Source: Saprospiraceae bacterium
Lineage (GTDB): Bacteria; Bacteroidota; Bacteroidia; Chitinophagales; Saprospiraceae
Direction of reading: 5' to 3'
DNA: 64,000 nt
Assembly (NCBI GenBank): GCA_020630435.1
Contig: JAHDBJ010000021.1
Location: 16,183 to 80,182, forward strand
Shown here: positions 1 through 7,638 of the stretch, piece by piece
Numbering within the stretch: position 1 is the first letter of the stretch
Layout of the letters: each line of letters starts with the position of its first letter
The notes under the pieces: generated by a model
Databases searched by the model: none
Told to the model about the DNA's origin: nothing
Seen by the model: the letters and a program-made list of their open reading frames with translations, nothing else
Translations under genes and position numbers: made by a program

Positions 1-1
1 T

Positions 2-1612
2 TTCAACCACTATGATAATAGTATTCCTACGGTTTCGATTGCTGATGCCCCGACTCATTTGGTTGGTAAAAATGCTGGCTCAGGGCAAATCACCTTGACT
101 TGGGATGCCCCTTCTACAACTGATGATGGTGGTGCTGCAACTGCATATAAAGTCTATATGAGTACACATGGTAAGGGTTTTGCTGACGGCGTTGCTGTTG
201 GTGGTACTTCATATACTTTTACAGGTTTAGCGCCTTCTACCAATTATTACTTCCGAGTAACTGCTACTAATGCAGGAGGAGAATCTTTTCCCACATCGGT
301 TGTCGCTGTTCGGACGCCTCCAGCAGGTTCAACTGTAGCTCCTATTCTCATTGTAGATGGTTTTGACCGACTACAGCGTTCCCAAATGATTATTCAAACA
401 TCTAGTTCTCAATTAACCGATTTAAGAAGAGGTTTTTTGGAACGAATGAATAGTTATACGTATATGGTAGAACACGCTAAATCAATGTCTAATTGTATAG
501 ATTTAGGGTTTGATGGTGCTACAAACGAGGCTGTTATTGCAAATGATATTGCATTGACAGATTATGACTTAGTTGATTGGTTTTGTGGTGAAGAATCAAC
601 TAGTGATAGAACTTTAGATGACACAGAACAAGCTAGAGTTCAGACCTTTCTTGACGGTGGTGGTTGTCTGATTATCTCTGGTGCAGAAATTGGTTGGGAT
701 ATTGGTCGAAGTACTTCGGGGAATGCCGCTGTTTCTTTTTACAATAATTATTTAAAGGCCTCTTATGCTGGAGATGATGGCGGAACATATAGTTTCTCTG
801 GTGCTGCTGCACCTTATTCAGGTACGAGCGGTACATTTGATGATAGTTCTTTGTACTATGATGTAAATTTCCCTGATAGGCTTGGAGCAGCGGGAGGTTC
901 GAGTGTGGTTGTAAACTATTCTGGTGGTACAGGTGATGGTGCTGCAACAGCTTATAAAGGTACAGATTTTGGAGTCGTTAATTTTGGTTTCCCCCTAGAA
1001 ACAGTTACAAGCGAAAGTGTAAGAGATGAACTGATTTGTAATGCACTTAATTTCCTTTGTTCCGAAATATTAGCTGTTGAAGGTTTAGAACTTACAGGAA
1101 CTGTAGAAAAGCGTCAAAACAGGCTACAATGGTCTACATTAATAGAGACATCAACCGATTATTTTGAATTGCAAAAGAGTATTAATGGCTTTAGATATGA
1201 GACAGTTGGTAAGGTGGCTGCTGCGGGTAATAGTACTGAGCAACAGTTTTATGAATTAATTGATGAGTCACCATATCCTAAGACCTATTATCGAGTTAAA
1301 GTTATTAACCTTGATGGTACAGTAGATTATTCTAATGTCATAGAGTTAAATCAAAACCAATTGTTAAGTGTTTCCTTATTTCCCAATCCAGCTTCAACAA
1401 ACTTTATTAACCTGAGTCTTGATACAGATATTCAAGGTGCTGTAGAATTCCAATTGTTTGATGCCTTAGGAAAGCTAGTTGTTCAACAAAAGTGGGATAA
1501 TGTCCAAGACAATTTCTATTTTAAATTGCCTACTCTTTCTAGTGGCGTTTATAATTATAATATAAAAATTGACGACTTAGCCGTAAAAGGAGGAAAGTTT
1601 GTGAAGTTGTAG
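2..1612 (+). CDS. 3' part of a secreted multidomain protein with FN3 domain and T9SS sorting tail
   Basis: The reading frame is open from base 2, so the gene runs off the left edge and its true start is not visible. The visible part begins with a fibronectin type III domain (about the first 90 residues, with the SGQITLTWDAP and YYFRVTATNAGGES patterns). Next comes a roughly 250-residue domain starting PILIVDGFDR that contains a LDGGGCLIISGAEIGWD segment. This arrangement resembles the C-terminal half of Bacteroidota proteins annotated as xanthan lyase/N-acetylmuramoyl-L-alanine amidase with FN3; that link is from memory of the family. The last 80 or so residues are a type A T9SS sorting domain (LFPNPASTNF, ending KGGKFVKL), so the protein is expected to cross the outer membrane through T9SS. 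The last 28 bases including most of the stop codon recur exactly at 3945-3972. Catalytic activity cannot be judged without the missing N-terminal part. Confidence 0.8.
   Translation, partial: FNHYDNSIPTVSIADAPTHLVGKNAGSGQITLTWDAPSTTDDGGAATAYKVYMSTHGKGFADGVAVGGTSYTFTGLAPSTNYYFRVTATNAGGESFPTSVVAVRTPPAGSTVAPILIVDGFDRLQRSQMIIQTSSSQLTDLRRGFLERMNSYTYMVEHAKSMSNCIDLGFDGATNEAVIANDIALTDYDLVDWFCGEESTSDRTLDDTEQARVQTFLDGGGCLIISGAEIGWDIGRSTSGNAAVSFYNNYLKASYAGDDGGTYSFSGAAAPYSGTSGTFDDSSLYYDVNFPDRLGAAGGSSVVVNYSGGTGDGAATAYKGTDFGVVNFGFPLETVTSESVRDELICNALNFLCSEILAVEGLELTGTVEKRQNRLQWSTLIETSTDYFELQKSINGFRYETVGKVAAAGNSTEQQFYELIDESPYPKTYYRVKVINLDGTVDYSNVIELNQNQLLSVSLFPNPASTNFINLSLDTDIQGAVEFQLFDALGKLVVQQKWDNVQDNFYFKLPTLSSGVYNYNIKIDDLAVKGGKFVKL
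1584..1611 (+). repeat. 28-bp direct repeat, left copy
   Basis: The last codons of the sorting-domain gene (KGGKFVKL plus the first two bases of the stop) are repeated exactly at 3945-3972. The copies lie 2361 bp apart in the same orientation. Weaker similarity (ATACTA followed by A-rich sequence) continues for about ten bases past both copies. Confidence 0.9.
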
Positions 1613-1625
1613 ATACTAAAATGGT

Positions 1626-1666
1626 ACTGATAGATATATAAATTATGCTCAAATATATCTATCAGT
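1626..1666. terminator. hairpin between convergent genes
   Basis: A perfect 13-bp stem (ACTGATAGATATA at 1626-1638 pairs with 1654-1666) lies between the plus-strand gene ending at 1612 and the minus-strand gene ending at 1673. It is AT-rich with only a short T run, so it is probably a modest bidirectional terminator. Confidence 0.55.
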
Positions 1667-1672
1667 TCTTGC

Positions 1673-2854
1673 TTAAGGTTCATATTCTTTTTCTAATTCT
1701 AGCAATATTTCTCTTTTTTCTTTTAAATTATTAAATATACTAATTTCTTTGTCCCTTTGTTGCAAAGCATATTCTCTAGATATATCATAATCTGCTTTTC
1801 GTATAGTTGTGCCTTCTACTCTTGAACTTCGATCAAAATGTTCTTTTATCTTTTTAATTGTTCCGAGTTCTTGTATTTTTTCTATGTCTTCAACAAGATT
1901 TTGTTGTATTTCATAAATAATATGAAAACAAGTTTTAAATAAATTTTTATCTATAGTTTTAGAAGCAAGATCATTATTTTTATCTGCAAAAAAATCGAAC
2001 TCTTCCTTTAGATCTATTATCAATCTTGCTACTTCATCATTATTTGGTCTATTGTAGTCTACTGTATCAATAAACAAGATGTTTGGTATGGCATCTTTAC
2101 GTTTATTATATCTAAAATACTCTGTTATAAGTGATATCTCATCAACTAATATATAAGTGTATAAACGTGCAGGAGAACTTAAAACTCTTAATCTAAAATT
2201 ATTCCCAAGCCTATAAAAACACGATAAAATATGCTTAAATTTCTCTACATTCATAATACTTATTGCTAATTGACAAACAGAGTCAATAGAAGTCCCTAGT
2301 CTAATCACTCCAGAATATTGATACGGAAGTTGAAGAATTCTTGTATATTTAAAATCCTTATTAGCTTGTATTTTATCTTCGCAAAGTTCCATTATTTTTG
2401 AATAATATAAATCATAAGAATCTTGAATTTTCTTAAAACTTTCCAAAGGATACGATTCTTCAAAATAGTCAAAAACTCTTATATTTTGATTTACACCATG
2501 CAGTACATCTATAACCTTACCATGATACTCTTCAAATTTATATTCAGTTTGGTTATCATTTATTTTTTTTACAATCGAATTAATCTGTACGATTTTACTT
2601 TTAGGTAAAGTTGCTTTTAAAGCTGGAACTTGTGTTAAAAAAATACTATCACTTTTTCCAAATACACTTGGCTTAATATTATATAACAGAAATAATAATG
2701 CCAACTCGCTTTTTGTAAATTCCTTCTTTTCTAAAAATCTATGAACAGTTGAATATGAAATTCCTAAATCTTTTGATAATTGCAATTTAGAAAATTTCAC
2801 TCCTCTACTTTTAAGAATTTGCTCTAATATATATCCATCAAATTTTTTATCCAT
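1673..2854 (-). CDS. orphan protein with N-terminal helix-turn-helix
   Basis: This 393-residue protein has no recognised family. Residues about 20-60 read as a helix-turn-helix (SKLQLSKDLGISYSTVHRFL), like the Cro/CI or transposase-type fold, so DNA binding is plausible. The remaining roughly 300 residues are mixed alpha/beta with a Lys/Glu-rich helical C-terminal end (about 340-393). There is no signal peptide or membrane segment, so it should be cytoplasmic. A region around residues 110-260 has the general look of a ligand- or effector-sensing domain, but no catalytic motif can be named. It is convergent with the upstream secreted-protein gene and lies inside the segment bounded by the 28-bp repeats. 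Base composition is clearly more AT-rich than the ribosomal genes of this window, consistent with acquired DNA. It could be a regulator or the recombination or defence component of a small element; neither is shown. Confidence 0.65.
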   Translation of the reverse strand: MDKKFDGYILEQILKSRGVKFSKLQLSKDLGISYSTVHRFLEKKEFTKSELALLFLLYNIKPSVFGKSDSIFLTQVPALKATLPKSKIVQINSIVKKINDNQTEYKFEEYHGKVIDVLHGVNQNIRVFDYFEESYPLESFKKIQDSYDLYYSKIMELCEDKIQANKDFKYTRILQLPYQYSGVIRLGTSIDSVCQLAISIMNVEKFKHILSCFYRLGNNFRLRVLSSPARLYTYILVDEISLITEYFRYNKRKDAIPNILFIDTVDYNRPNNDEVARLIIDLKEEFDFFADKNNDLASKTIDKNLFKTCFHIIYEIQQNLVEDIEKIQELGTIKKIKEHFDRSSRVEGTTIRKADYDISREYALQQRDKEISIFNNLKEKREILLELEKEYEP

Positions 2855-3243
2855 ATATCTTAAAAAAGAAGAATATTAGTTGTTAAAAACTATAAATAGC
2901 AAAATTATAATAAAAAAAAGCATTTTATTATAATTTTTTTTTTCGTCAAATGTATCTGTTTAGTTTTATCCAAAATTATTTATCTATTGTATAAACAAAA
3001 TACAACACAATAAACAAAAATCATTTTGACAAAAAAATTAAAAAAATATTATCAAAAAAAGGAAAAAGTATCAAAAGTTATCCATTTTGAATATTTTAAA
3101 AAAATTCATTTTGAACATTGAATGTTTTTTTAAGTTTTTCTCCTATTATGGCATTTTTTGTAATTATCATATAAAATAATTAACTTTATTATAAAATTTT
3201 TATACAAAGGTATAATTTAATATAAAAAAGGAGATCCAAATAA

Positions 3244-3330
3244 ATGAACCTCCCTATGGTTATGATTACAAACCAAACATTCGATTGCAGTATAAAAGTT
3301 TGCCGCTTTAGTCAAACAATCGAACAATAG
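3244..3330 (+). CDS. candidate 28-residue ORF with a Shine-Dalgarno-like site
   Basis: A short ORF starting MNLPMVMITN and containing two cysteines. What makes it notable is its upstream context: AAAAAGGAGA about ten bases before the ATG and a TATAAT box at 3211-3216. Bacteroidota genes usually lack strong Shine-Dalgarno sites, so this looks unlike the neighbouring chromosome. At this length chance is a serious alternative. Confidence 0.2.
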   Translation: MNLPMVMITNQTFDCSIKVCRFSQTIEQ

Positions 3331-3516
3331 TATAAATCTACTAAAAAATTCTTACCCATAGAAGTTTATCCATTTTTTATTTCTCATTTTCGATATTATT
3401 CTGACATAACTTTCCAGCTAATTATTATCTAAAAAAATTTAATGTCTGATTAAATCATAAGGTCTCCTTTTCATCTTTTAATAATTTTATTTTGATAACT
3501 CAAAACTTCTTTAAAA

Positions 3517-3672
3517 ATGAAAAAGTCGTATTACAACGTAAAGCTTTTAAGAGCTTGTGGTTTATTTAATGATGAGAAGCCCAAAAAAAAATTCAAAAGT
3601 CCAAACTTAATTTCTATTTTATTTAAGGTAAATCCAAGAATTAGTTTTTTTTTCAAAAAACTCAACATATAA
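3517..3672 (+). CDS. candidate 51-residue basic protein
   Basis: An ORF of 51 codons beginning MKKSYYNVKLL, rich in lysine and with a short hydrophobic patch (SILFK, ISFFFKK). It has no recognisable domain. It sits between the other tiny ORF and the small membrane protein, all on the plus strand inside the repeat-bounded segment. Coding status rests only on an open frame in very AT-rich DNA. Confidence 0.25.
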   Translation: MKKSYYNVKLLRACGLFNDEKPKKKFKSPNLISILFKVNPRISFFFKKLNI

Positions 3673-3752
3673 AAAATTTGAGCATATTAATTGAAATAAT
3701 ATCTATTTACTCTTTAGATTATCTTCAAATAGTTTAAATTAAAACTAATAAA

Positions 3753-3947
3753 ATGGAAACAATAGTAGCAATTCTCATGGCAATTATTTTAGGGATCCTA
3801 TTAGGAGTCAGTCATACAAATAATAATAATAGTAATAACACAAATTTTCTTTTATGGATTATTCTATTACTAATAATAGCCTATTTGATTACAGACCATC
3901 AACTCTTTTTTTCTATAAGAGATAATTATGATTTTTCAATCAAATAA
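3753..3947 (+). CDS. small membrane peptide with two hydrophobic helices
   Basis: A 64-residue product with two hydrophobic stretches: residues about 4-20 (ETIVAILMAIILGILLGVS), then an asparagine-rich turn (HTNNNNSNNTN), then about 32-47 (FLLWIILLLIIAYLI). Such a hairpin fits a small inner-membrane protein. No family is recognised; holin-like, toxin-like or regulatory roles are all possible and none is supported. Its TAA stop is formed by the first bases of the right-hand 28-bp repeat at 3945, which suggests that the frame was closed by the junction. Confidence 0.45.
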   Translation: METIVAILMAIILGILLGVSHTNNNNSNNTNFLLWIILLLIIAYLITDHQLFFSIRDNYDFSIK

Positions 3948-3972
3948 AAGGAGGAAAGTTTGTGAAGTTGTA
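3945..3972 (+). repeat. 28-bp direct repeat, right copy
   Basis: This is an exact copy of 1584-1611. Read in the frame of the sorting-domain gene it again encodes the end KGGKFVKL, here followed by TAA, and it is followed within 30 bp by a strong hairpin. Confidence 0.9.
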
Positions 3973-4000
3973 AAATACTACAAAACCCATAAATAAAAAA

Positions 4001-4028
4001 GAGGCTGTCTCCTAAAAGAGACAGCCTC
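4001..4028. terminator. terminator-like hairpin
   Basis: A perfect 11-bp stem (GAGGCTGTCTC and its complement) has a 6-base loop. The A-run just before it (a T-run on the minus strand) makes it strongest as a minus-strand terminator. It may also close the plus-strand secreted-protein gene if the repeat-bounded segment is an insertion. Confidence 0.7.
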
Positions 4029-4272
4029 TATACAGCTATTCCTAAAATAAAGTCTATCTCATATAGACTTGTACAAAAACAAAAATTTCCTATTAACCTC
4101 TCTTTTCTTTTTATTTTTATCCTAAAAAATAAAAGTAGAGTGACAAAAAATTTATTAATACAAGTATAAGGGTATTACTAATAGAAAAAAACTTAAAATG
4201 TATAAACGCTCTTATTTGATGTATATCTGCATAGTTTTATCTTTTCATATTTTTTCTAGGAGTAATAAACAT

Positions 4273-4316
4273 AAAAAATTGGTCTTGTTCTGTGGATGTA
4301 ACAAGACCAATTTTTT
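4273..4316. terminator. bidirectional terminator of the metzincin/SprB operon
   Basis: A perfect 17-bp stem, AAAAAATTGGTCTTGTT with its complement at 4300-4316, encloses a 10-base loop. It has T-runs on both strands and lies 60 bp beyond the stop codon of the last operon gene. Confidence 0.9.
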
Positions 4317-4373
4317 AGCTAAGAATTTGTTTAAACAAGCTTTAATTACAACGATTTATTTTCAAAAAATACT

Positions 4374-6584
4374 TTATTTTTGTCCTATATGCACAATTTT
4401 ATGAGAAGATTGTTTTCCACTACTATCCTTTACATTAATTTGATATATACCATCTGGCAAATTTTTATCTGGTGTAATCTGAATTAGATTTTTGGCACTG
4501 TCCACGATATGCTCTGCTTGATAAATGCGTTCATTTAAAACATTATAAATTTCTATCAATAAATTATCCTTCTGTGCTGATTGAATTTCAATATTTATCT
4601 GTTCCGTAAATGGGTTTGGATAAATGGATTGAACGATATTTAATGTTGTATTCGTTCCATCTGTTCTTAAAGCCCCCCTAGTATTTAAAACTTGAGATAA
4701 ATTATCTTTCTTACCTGCACAATTTTTAAATGAATTAAGTAGCTCATCTGTACCAGGATCATAGACTCCATTTCCATTTTCATCACAATAAATATATCGA
4801 ACACCACACATACAATCACACAATTCATCGTATTCAGCAACTATTTGATTCATATATATCCATTCACTTGGCAAGTCATGGGTTAAGGGTTCGAAATTAT
4901 TCTCAGGCATAGCTCCAAATTCACAAGTTCTTATTCTATTACACCAATACCAAGTTCCCATATATAGTGTTGCATCGTCAGGGTGAAATCCATCTTGAGT
5001 AGAACCACTATAAAGGGTTTCATTTAGGTCACCCGTATACCAGTTGAATGAATGCTCAGAGCCTGGACAAAAAATTTCAACTTCGCAATCATTATTATCG
5101 AATTTAAATTCCAAATCATTTCTGAATTGTACTTGTGGTTGCATTACTTCATCTGTTGTTAAACAAACCAAATCTAAGTATTGACAAAAGTCTGGATTGG
5201 GTCGCAACTCCGTCTCTCCTTCTTCATATAAAGCAGTAACTTCTTCACCATTACAGAAGTATCGAATCCCACAATCATAGGTATTGGTTATCTCTTGAGT
5301 CGTCAAAGGATTGGAAGTTCCAATGGTAAAAGTACCTGATATTTCACATCCTTTATCATCCGTAATTGTATAGTTATAGGTTGTTGCAGCCATTTTTAAA
5401 TTAATGTCTATGTAACTATTGCTCTCATCAACTATTCCACTAATAATATTAATCGATCCAGGTAAATTAATTGAAACAGTATAAGGCGCTACACCTCCAG
5501 AGATTGTAAAAGATACATCACCATGAAAAGGAGCATCTGGACAAGCATCTGTTATATCAAAATCTACACTCATTTCGTTAACTTCTCCAACAGTAAAACA
5601 AGCATCCGATAAACAATCATAATGGTTCGTAATCGACACACAATAGGTTCCAGGAGCGAGATTATACCTATCTCTACTTGTATTTCCGTCAGACCATAAG
5701 TATTCCCAACCTAAATCATTGCCACTTAACGTTTCCAAGACGATAGAACCATTATCAATATCTGGGCAACTTGGTTCTATATCTGCGGTGAAATCAGGAT
5801 CAGATAAAGCATAAACAAACATACTAATAGCTTTATAACAACCATTATTATCTGCAACGGTTACAGAATGAATTCCTGCTGTTGCATTTTCTACACTAGA
5901 ACCATCTTCTCCTGCAACGGTACTATTACTATTCCAATAATAAGTATAAGGAGGTGTTCCTCCTTCTACTGTAAGACTAATACTACCATTACCTGGTATT
6001 TGAGCACAAGAACTAGATGCTGAATAAAAAATTTCTGGTCCATCACCAATATCAAAACATTCTGTACTATAGCATCCTGTATTTCCATCTGTTACGGTTA
6101 AACAATACTCTCCTATAGAAAGATTATCACGATGTTGAACTGTTGCTCCATCATTCCACAAATACTGAAAATTACCACCACCACTTGGATATACATGAAT
6201 ATATCCTAATGTAGGCGTAAAATAGGCATCATAACAAACACCTTGTTGTGAAGTGCCGATATTTATAGGTTGACAAACACTCACATAAGTATCTATAATT
6301 GTTTCACAATCTGTATAATTATTATAAACACTTACTGTATAATTCCCAGCACATAACCCTTCTATATCTTCTTCAGTTGAAGTAAAACCGTTTGGTCCCT
6401 CCCACTGGAAACTAAAAGGACCAGCACTTCCATCAGCTATTATATCTATTGTCCCATCACATTCTCCAACATTACTTGGGGTGCTAGCATCTAATTCTAT
6501 CTGAGCATCAATTGTAGAAGCTACTAACATTATTGAAAACAACATTAGATATACATTTAGATTACACATTCGAAATATTTTCAT
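4374..6584 (-). CDS. SprB-repeat secreted protein with T9SS sorting domain
   Basis: A 736-residue exported protein with an N-terminal signal peptide (about residues 1-28, ending STIDA). At least five SprB-type repeats follow in roughly residues 35-430, each with the pattern GG..PYTY.W..G followed by AG.Y.VTVTD..GC. SprB repeats are known from the T9SS-exported gliding adhesin SprB and from many Bacteroidota surface proteins. The middle part (about 430-640) is cysteine-rich and not recognised. The C-terminus is a type A sorting domain (IYPNPFTEQINIEI ... GIYQINVKD). It is the last gene of a five-gene operon, 16 bp after the gene before it. The protein is probably displayed on or released from the cell surface. 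Length is far below that of gliding SprB (thousands of residues), so it is a repeat-family relative and not SprB itself. Confidence 0.85.
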   Translation of the reverse strand: MKIFRMCNLNVYLMLFSIMLVASTIDAQIELDASTPSNVGECDGTIDIIADGSAGPFSFQWEGPNGFTSTEEDIEGLCAGNYTVSVYNNYTDCETIIDTYVSVCQPINIGTSQQGVCYDAYFTPTLGYIHVYPSGGGNFQYLWNDGATVQHRDNLSIGEYCLTVTDGNTGCYSTECFDIGDGPEIFYSASSSCAQIPGNGSISLTVEGGTPPYTYYWNSNSTVAGEDGSSVENATAGIHSVTVADNNGCYKAISMFVYALSDPDFTADIEPSCPDIDNGSIVLETLSGNDLGWEYLWSDGNTSRDRYNLAPGTYCVSITNHYDCLSDACFTVGEVNEMSVDFDITDACPDAPFHGDVSFTISGGVAPYTVSINLPGSINIISGIVDESNSYIDINLKMAATTYNYTITDDKGCEISGTFTIGTSNPLTTQEITNTYDCGIRYFCNGEEVTALYEEGETELRPNPDFCQYLDLVCLTTDEVMQPQVQFRNDLEFKFDNNDCEVEIFCPGSEHSFNWYTGDLNETLYSGSTQDGFHPDDATLYMGTWYWCNRIRTCEFGAMPENNFEPLTHDLPSEWIYMNQIVAEYDELCDCMCGVRYIYCDENGNGVYDPGTDELLNSFKNCAGKKDNLSQVLNTRGALRTDGTNTTLNIVQSIYPNPFTEQINIEIQSAQKDNLLIEIYNVLNERIYQAEHIVDSAKNLIQITPDKNLPDGIYQINVKDSSGKQSSHKIVHIGQK

Positions 6585-6600
6585 AATATTATTTTTTAAA

Positions 6601-7596
6601 CTAGTTATCAGTTGGTACTTCTTTTTTATTACGAAATAGATTATCTAATTTTCGTCTTTCTTTCAGGTATTCTCTTTCCGTCAATAAGTTGTTCTTCATT
6701 TTTCTATATAGAATACTATAGAATAAAGGCTTTAAATATTTTTGAAGAACTTTCGATTCTTGAATTTCTATCCCTTTAAGTAAATTGTGTGCTTTTTTAA
6801 AGTGTTCTTCTTTCGCCATTTCTTGGGTATTTGCTTGATAGATTAAGTATTTTACAAGTTGTACTTTTGCCCAAGTCGCATATTTTGATTTTGGATACTT
6901 CTCAATGATAATATTTAGCTCTTCTACCATCTTTTTATTTCCATCTTTAAAAAGCCCCCAACTATCTCTTAAAATTGGATATTCATATACTAAATGTGGC
7001 ACCGCACGAGTCTTTAGCCATTTTTGAGCTTTAGCTTGCTCCTTGTTTTGGGGTTTTAAATTTAAACTAAGTTCGTTAGATACAATTTGATTTTTTTTGT
7101 CCCCTATAAATGGATAATAAACTGCTCTTATCCGATATTTTTTATACTGATTTAGTAAATAATTCGTAGAATTTGCATTACCTTTTGAAGCTAAATAGAC
7201 AAAGTCTTTGGAAATAGATTCTTTAGGCTTTAAATCATTTTTTTTAATTTTAGTGAACCCTTTATGAATACTTGAACTGTACTTAATGCGATAGCTAATA
7301 TCAGAACCTTTAAGTTTGATCCACTTTTTTTTCTTTGAGTCATAGAACTGCAACTCAGGTAATTGTTGTAGGGCAAAAGGTGTTTTTATCTGATAAGAAG
7401 CACTATCAGAATGATTTTCTAGGCTTATTTTGTAAAAAATCGGTTCAATATATGAGGATATAGGCTCATTTAGACTAAGACTCAATTTTACATCTGTGAG
7501 CAGATTTTCTATATCCTCTTGTGCGTAACTGCTCAAACAAGTTATTAATAAAAAAATATTCAGCAATGCCAATTTTATATTACTCGAATATGTCAT
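6601..7596 (-). CDS. exported protein of unknown function
   Basis: This 331-residue protein starts with a signal peptide (NIKLALLNIFLLITCLSSYAQ). The first half (about residues 30-180) looks like a beta-sandwich (LSLSLNEPISSYIEPIFYKISLENHS). The second half is helical and charged, with a TPR-like run around 215-290. It has no HExxH motif, no sorting tail and no recognised family. It lies 42 bp after the last metzincin gene and 16 bp before the SprB-repeat gene, so it is co-transcribed with both. A chaperone, inhibitor or surface partner of the proteases is possible by position only. Confidence 0.75.
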   Translation of the reverse strand: MTYSSNIKLALLNIFLLITCLSSYAQEDIENLLTDVKLSLSLNEPISSYIEPIFYKISLENHSDSASYQIKTPFALQQLPELQFYDSKKKKWIKLKGSDISYRIKYSSSIHKGFTKIKKNDLKPKESISKDFVYLASKGNANSTNYLLNQYKKYRIRAVYYPFIGDKKNQIVSNELSLNLKPQNKEQAKAQKWLKTRAVPHLVYEYPILRDSWGLFKDGNKKMVEELNIIIEKYPKSKYATWAKVQLVKYLIYQANTQEMAKEEHFKKAHNLLKGIEIQESKVLQKYLKPLFYSILYRKMKNNLLTEREYLKERRKLDNLFRNKKEVPTDN

Positions 7597-7638
7597 ATTA
7601 TCTTCTTTTAATTTTTTAAACTTTTTCTTTCTACACCA

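Larger units (their letters stand above)
2855..3752. other. AT-rich region with tiny ORFs and short imperfect repeats
   Basis: About 900 bp without a long gene. It is strongly AT-rich with many A and T runs. It holds two small candidate ORFs (3244-3330 and 3517-3672). It also holds an imperfect repeat pair, CAAACA-TCGA-...AGTATAAA, at 3273-3296 and 3312-3336 with a 39-bp period, which partly lies in the first of these ORFs. No tRNA or clear promoter of the TAnnTTTG type was found; a TATAAT box stands at 3211-3216. Confidence 0.6.
1584..3972. mobile_element. possible inserted segment between 28-bp direct repeats
   Basis: A very AT-rich segment carrying an orphan HTH gene and several tiny ORFs lies between two perfect 28-bp direct repeats. 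The left repeat is the 3' end of the sorting-domain gene. The right one recreates that 3' end with an alternative stop codon (TAA for TAG) and is followed by a strong hairpin at 4001-4028. This looks like integration at a gene end that leaves the gene intact. No integrase, transposase or terminal inverted repeat was seen, so an equally good reading is a remnant of a deleted neighbouring paralogue whose conserved tail survived. The boundaries are seen in sequence; mobility is inference. Confidence 0.35.
3973..4373. other. intergenic region with two strong hairpins
   Basis: About 400 bp between convergent transcription units. It contains the hairpins at 4001-4028 and 4273-4316. No credible gene is seen: the open frame over 4198-4404 runs through the second hairpin. 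Confidence 0.6.

Noticed and set aside
2423..2608. Hydrophobic 61-codon frame opposite the HTH gene
   Set aside because: It is the antisense of an AT-rich coding region; hydrophobic frames arise there by base composition.
3273..3336. Two imperfect 24-25-bp repeats as a CRISPR-like array
   Set aside because: Only two diverged units with a 39-bp period, partly inside a small ORF; no further units and no cas genes.
4198..4404. Open frame of 68 codons on the plus strand
   Set aside because: It runs straight through the perfect 17-bp terminator at 4273-4316 and into the end of the opposite SprB-repeat gene; composition is that of intergenic DNA.
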